Positions 62,117 to 64,000 of a stretch of DNA of 64,000 bases are shown here, in pieces. Numbering within the stretch: position 1 is the stretch's first letter; each line of letters opens with the position of its first letter. Source of the DNA: Desulfosarcinaceae bacterium (GTDB taxonomy: Bacteria; Desulfobacterota; Desulfobacteria; Desulfobacterales; Desulfosarcinaceae); assembly GCA_030066015.1 (NCBI GenBank), contig JASJCL010000002.1, positions 1 through 64,000 of the forward strand, in the 5' to 3' direction. A model generated the notes under the pieces. That model did not search any database and was not told the DNA's origin. It was given only the letters and a program-made list of their open reading frames with translations. A program made the translations under genes and the position numbers.

Positions 62117-62483
62117 CTGGCACCTGCCGCGGATTGCATCGCCGGGCCGTCGACCCGACGCCACCTTCAACCGCGTTTTATGCGTTTCGGTTATTGCGCC
62201 GTCACCCCCAAACGGTATTGGGGTGGACAAATCCAAAATAAGCATCGCGGCGCACATTCACCAGGCTTTTCAAAAAGGAGGCCAGCGTCGGATGGAAAAT
62301 GCGAGAATATATAAGGGTTTGATAATATATTTAAATATGTGATATGATAGGCAGCGTTGTTTGACGTGGGATTGGGTAAATGAGGGGTATATCACCCAGA
62401 AGGTGGGGTAACTGGTTGCCCACTTCAGGTAGAATTTCGGTCGCCTTGATCACCCTCCCTGGACGTCACTGAGAGGATGCCCC
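62117..62483. other. 367 bp divergent intergenic region
   Basis: It holds the promoters of the L,D-transpeptidase (leftward) and the receiver/PPDK-like gene (rightward). A distinctly AT-rich pocket lies at about 62290-62350. No further gene or RNA fold is recognised. Confidence 0.5.
62319..62348 (+). promoter_or_regulatory. putative promoter of the receiver/PPDK-like gene
   Basis: TTGATA (62319-62324) and TATGAT (62343-62348) with 18 bp between, inside the AT-rich pocket, about 135 bp before the ATG at 62484. Confidence 0.5.
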
Positions 62484-64000
62484 ATGGTCGCAGCGGATCT
62501 TTTCACGCCATCGGATTTCGATACCCACTTCAAGGTATACCACGAGCTCATGGCCCACAAGGTGCTTGAGATCCTCCTGGTGGCCAGCCCCTACGACGCC
62601 TACATCCTCGAAGAGGATGGCAGCTTGGCTGCCAAGATCATTAACGAATACAGCGGCCTGAACCTGAGCCGCCCGCCGCGCCTCACCCGGGAGGCCTCCG
62701 CAGAAGGTGCCCTTGAGGCCGTCGGTCGCCGGCGCTTCGATCTGGTGCTGGCCATGCCCAACCCCGATGATCTGAATACCTACCTGCTCGGCATGGCCCT
62801 CAAGGAGCGACAGGCGGATCTGCCGGTGATTCTCCTGGCCCACAGCATCAAAGGGTTGCCGGAGCCACCGGGAGCCACCGCCGCCGCCGGCATCGATCAG
62901 ATATTTATCTGGTCGGGGGATGCCGATCTGTTACTGGCCATCGTCAAGAGTGTCGAAGATCGCCTCAACGCTCCCGACGACACCGGCCGGGCCATGACCC
63001 GCATCCTGCTGCTGGTGGAGGACTCGCCGCTCTACCGCTCCTATCTTCTGCCGCGCATCTATCGCGAAGTGGTCCGCCAAACCCAGAACATTCTCGAGGA
63101 GAGCCTCAACGAGGAGCACCGTCTGCTCAAGATGCGTGCGCGGCTCAAGATCCTTGTGGCAGGGGACTACGAAAATGCCTGGTCCCTGTTTCAAACCTAC
63201 CGCGACTATCTCTTCGGCGTCATCTCCGACACCCGTTTTCCCCGCGCCGGTCGGGTGGCGGAGACGGCTGGCTACGAACTGTTGCGGGCGGTAAAGGGGG
63301 AGATCCCCGACCTGCCCCTCCTGCTGCTCAGCACGGAGTCGCAGAACCGCGAACGGGCGGCCCGCATTCCGGCCCAGTTCCTCGACAAAAACGATCCCCA
63401 GTTGTTCAACAAGCTGCACGACTATTTCATGGACTATCTGGGATTCGGAGATTTCGTCTTTCGCACTGCCGCCGGAAAAGAGGTGGGGCGTGCCGGCAAT
63501 CTGAAGATGCTGGAGAAGATTTTGCCCCAGATACCCGAGGAACCGCTCTGCTACCACGCCAGCCGCAATCGCTTCTCCAATTGGATCATGGCCCGCGGGG
63601 AGATCACCTTGGCCTCCATGCTGCGCCGGGTCCAGGTCTCCGACTTCGATACGGTGGCCGAGATGCGGGCGTTTATCATCGCCAGCATCCGCTCTCTGCG
63701 CCTGTGGCGGCAAAAGGGGGTCGTGGCCGACTTCAGATCGGAACATTATGACCCCGAAATCTCCGACTTCGTCAAGATCGGCAGGGGGTCATTGGGGGGC
63801 AAGGCGCGCGGGCTGGCCTTCGTCGCCAACCTGCTGCGGCAATCCCACGATCTGGTAACCCGCTATCCCGATGTGACGATCCAAGTGCCGCGGACCCTTG
63901 TGATCACCACTACCGAATTCGACGCCTTTGTCGAAGAGAACGAATTGGAAAGCTTGCTGCGCGGCAGCCTCAGTGATACGCAAATCGCGCGCCGATTCGA
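62484..64000 (+). CDS. receiver-domain / PEP-synthase-like (PPDK_N) fusion protein, partial
   Basis: The frame is open to the window end (505 codons seen). GAGAGG precedes the ATG. Residues 1-160 look like a receiver fold without clear active site. Residues 172-310 are a second receiver with the acidic pair in LLLVEDS (179-180), phospho-acceptor Asp249 in GVISDTRFPR, Ser/Thr in LLLSTES and Lys302 in FLDKND. A linker follows, and from about residue 430 the ATP-grasp part of PEP synthase/PPDK begins (KIGRGSLGGKARGLAF). It could be a phosphorylation-controlled phosphotransferase. The catalytic C-terminal part is outside the window. Confidence 0.8.
   Translation, partial: MVAADLFTPSDFDTHFKVYHELMAHKVLEILLVASPYDAYILEEDGSLAAKIINEYSGLNLSRPPRLTREASAEGALEAVGRRRFDLVLAMPNPDDLNTYLLGMALKERQADLPVILLAHSIKGLPEPPGATAAAGIDQIFIWSGDADLLLAIVKSVEDRLNAPDDTGRAMTRILLLVEDSPLYRSYLLPRIYREVVRQTQNILEESLNEEHRLLKMRARLKILVAGDYENAWSLFQTYRDYLFGVISDTRFPRAGRVAETAGYELLRAVKGEIPDLPLLLLSTESQNRERAARIPAQFLDKNDPQLFNKLHDYFMDYLGFGDFVFRTAAGKEVGRAGNLKMLEKILPQIPEEPLCYHASRNRFSNWIMARGEITLASMLRRVQVSDFDTVAEMRAFIIASIRSLRLWRQKGVVADFRSEHYDPEISDFVKIGRGSLGGKARGLAFVANLLRQSHDLVTRYPDVTIQVPRTLVITTTEFDAFVEENELESLLRGSLSDTQIARRF

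Noticed and set aside
62118-62136. TGGCAC ... TTGC resembling a sigma54 promoter near the transpeptidase start
   Set aside because: The spacing between the two blocks is too long for the -24/-12 arrangement.

Overview
The window is a GC-rich, densely coded chromosomal segment of a Gram-negative anaerobe, most likely a sulfate-reducer-like member of the Desulfobacterota (Desulfobacteria). This is inferred from gene content: a complete Rnf operon headed by a multihaem cytochrome c, a membrane pyrophosphatase, two acyl-CoA synthetases, an MglA-type GTPase, CarD, DivIVA, and PilT/PilU ATPases. No rRNA, CRISPR array, insertion sequence or phage genes were seen. About 60 protein genes, one tRNA-Gln and one large SRP RNA are supported.

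Layout. 0-4.9 kb: ChaN-like lipoprotein (cut by the window edge), a CcdA/thioredoxin pair, proC, a 0.7 kb stretch without a gene, yggT and divIVA. 5-9.2 kb: pilT and a pilU-like gene followed by a zinc-ribbon pseudo-receiver protein, a small helical protein and an MBL-fold hydrolase. 9.2-14.7 kb (minus strand): tilS-ftsH-folP-coaX. 15.2-18.4 kb: large SRP RNA, then grpE-dnaK.

18.5-31.2 kb: a 13-gene signalling island on one strand. It holds a sigma54 response regulator, a small histidine kinase, a Roadblock protein, an MglA GTPase, two helical unknowns, two membrane receptors that start with a zinc ribbon and end right after HAMP, two DUF4388/PATAN-like proteins (one a response regulator), a PAS-DHp protein without an ATPase domain, a second Roadblock protein and a periplasmic binding lipoprotein. 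I consider this the best candidate for an undescribed system: a GTPase-centred sensory pathway, possibly acting on polarity or on the PilT/PilU machinery encoded 10 kb upstream.

31-44 kb: acyl-CoA synthetase, serA, a DUF1844 gene, htrA, ispE, tRNA-Gln, prs, rplY, pth, hppA, carD and rluD. 44-51 kb (minus strand): pentahaem cytochrome c and rnfCDGEAB, with RnfB fused to a GltD-like FAD/NAD oxidoreductase. 51-58.7 kb: a ribbon-helix-helix-like protein, a twin-CX3C micro-protein, a GNAT enzyme, a TPR-adenylate cyclase, a HAD/AIR-synthase fusion, a second acyl-CoA synthetase and an XRE-cupin regulator. 59-64 kb: universal stress protein, glycerophosphodiesterase, L,D-transpeptidase, and the start of a receiver/PPDK-like protein that runs off the window.

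The Rnf complex, its cytochrome and the pyrophosphatase together suggest membrane energy conservation from ferredoxin, NADH and pyrophosphate in an energy-limited anaerobe. All identifications rest on reading the translated sequence; no database search was possible.
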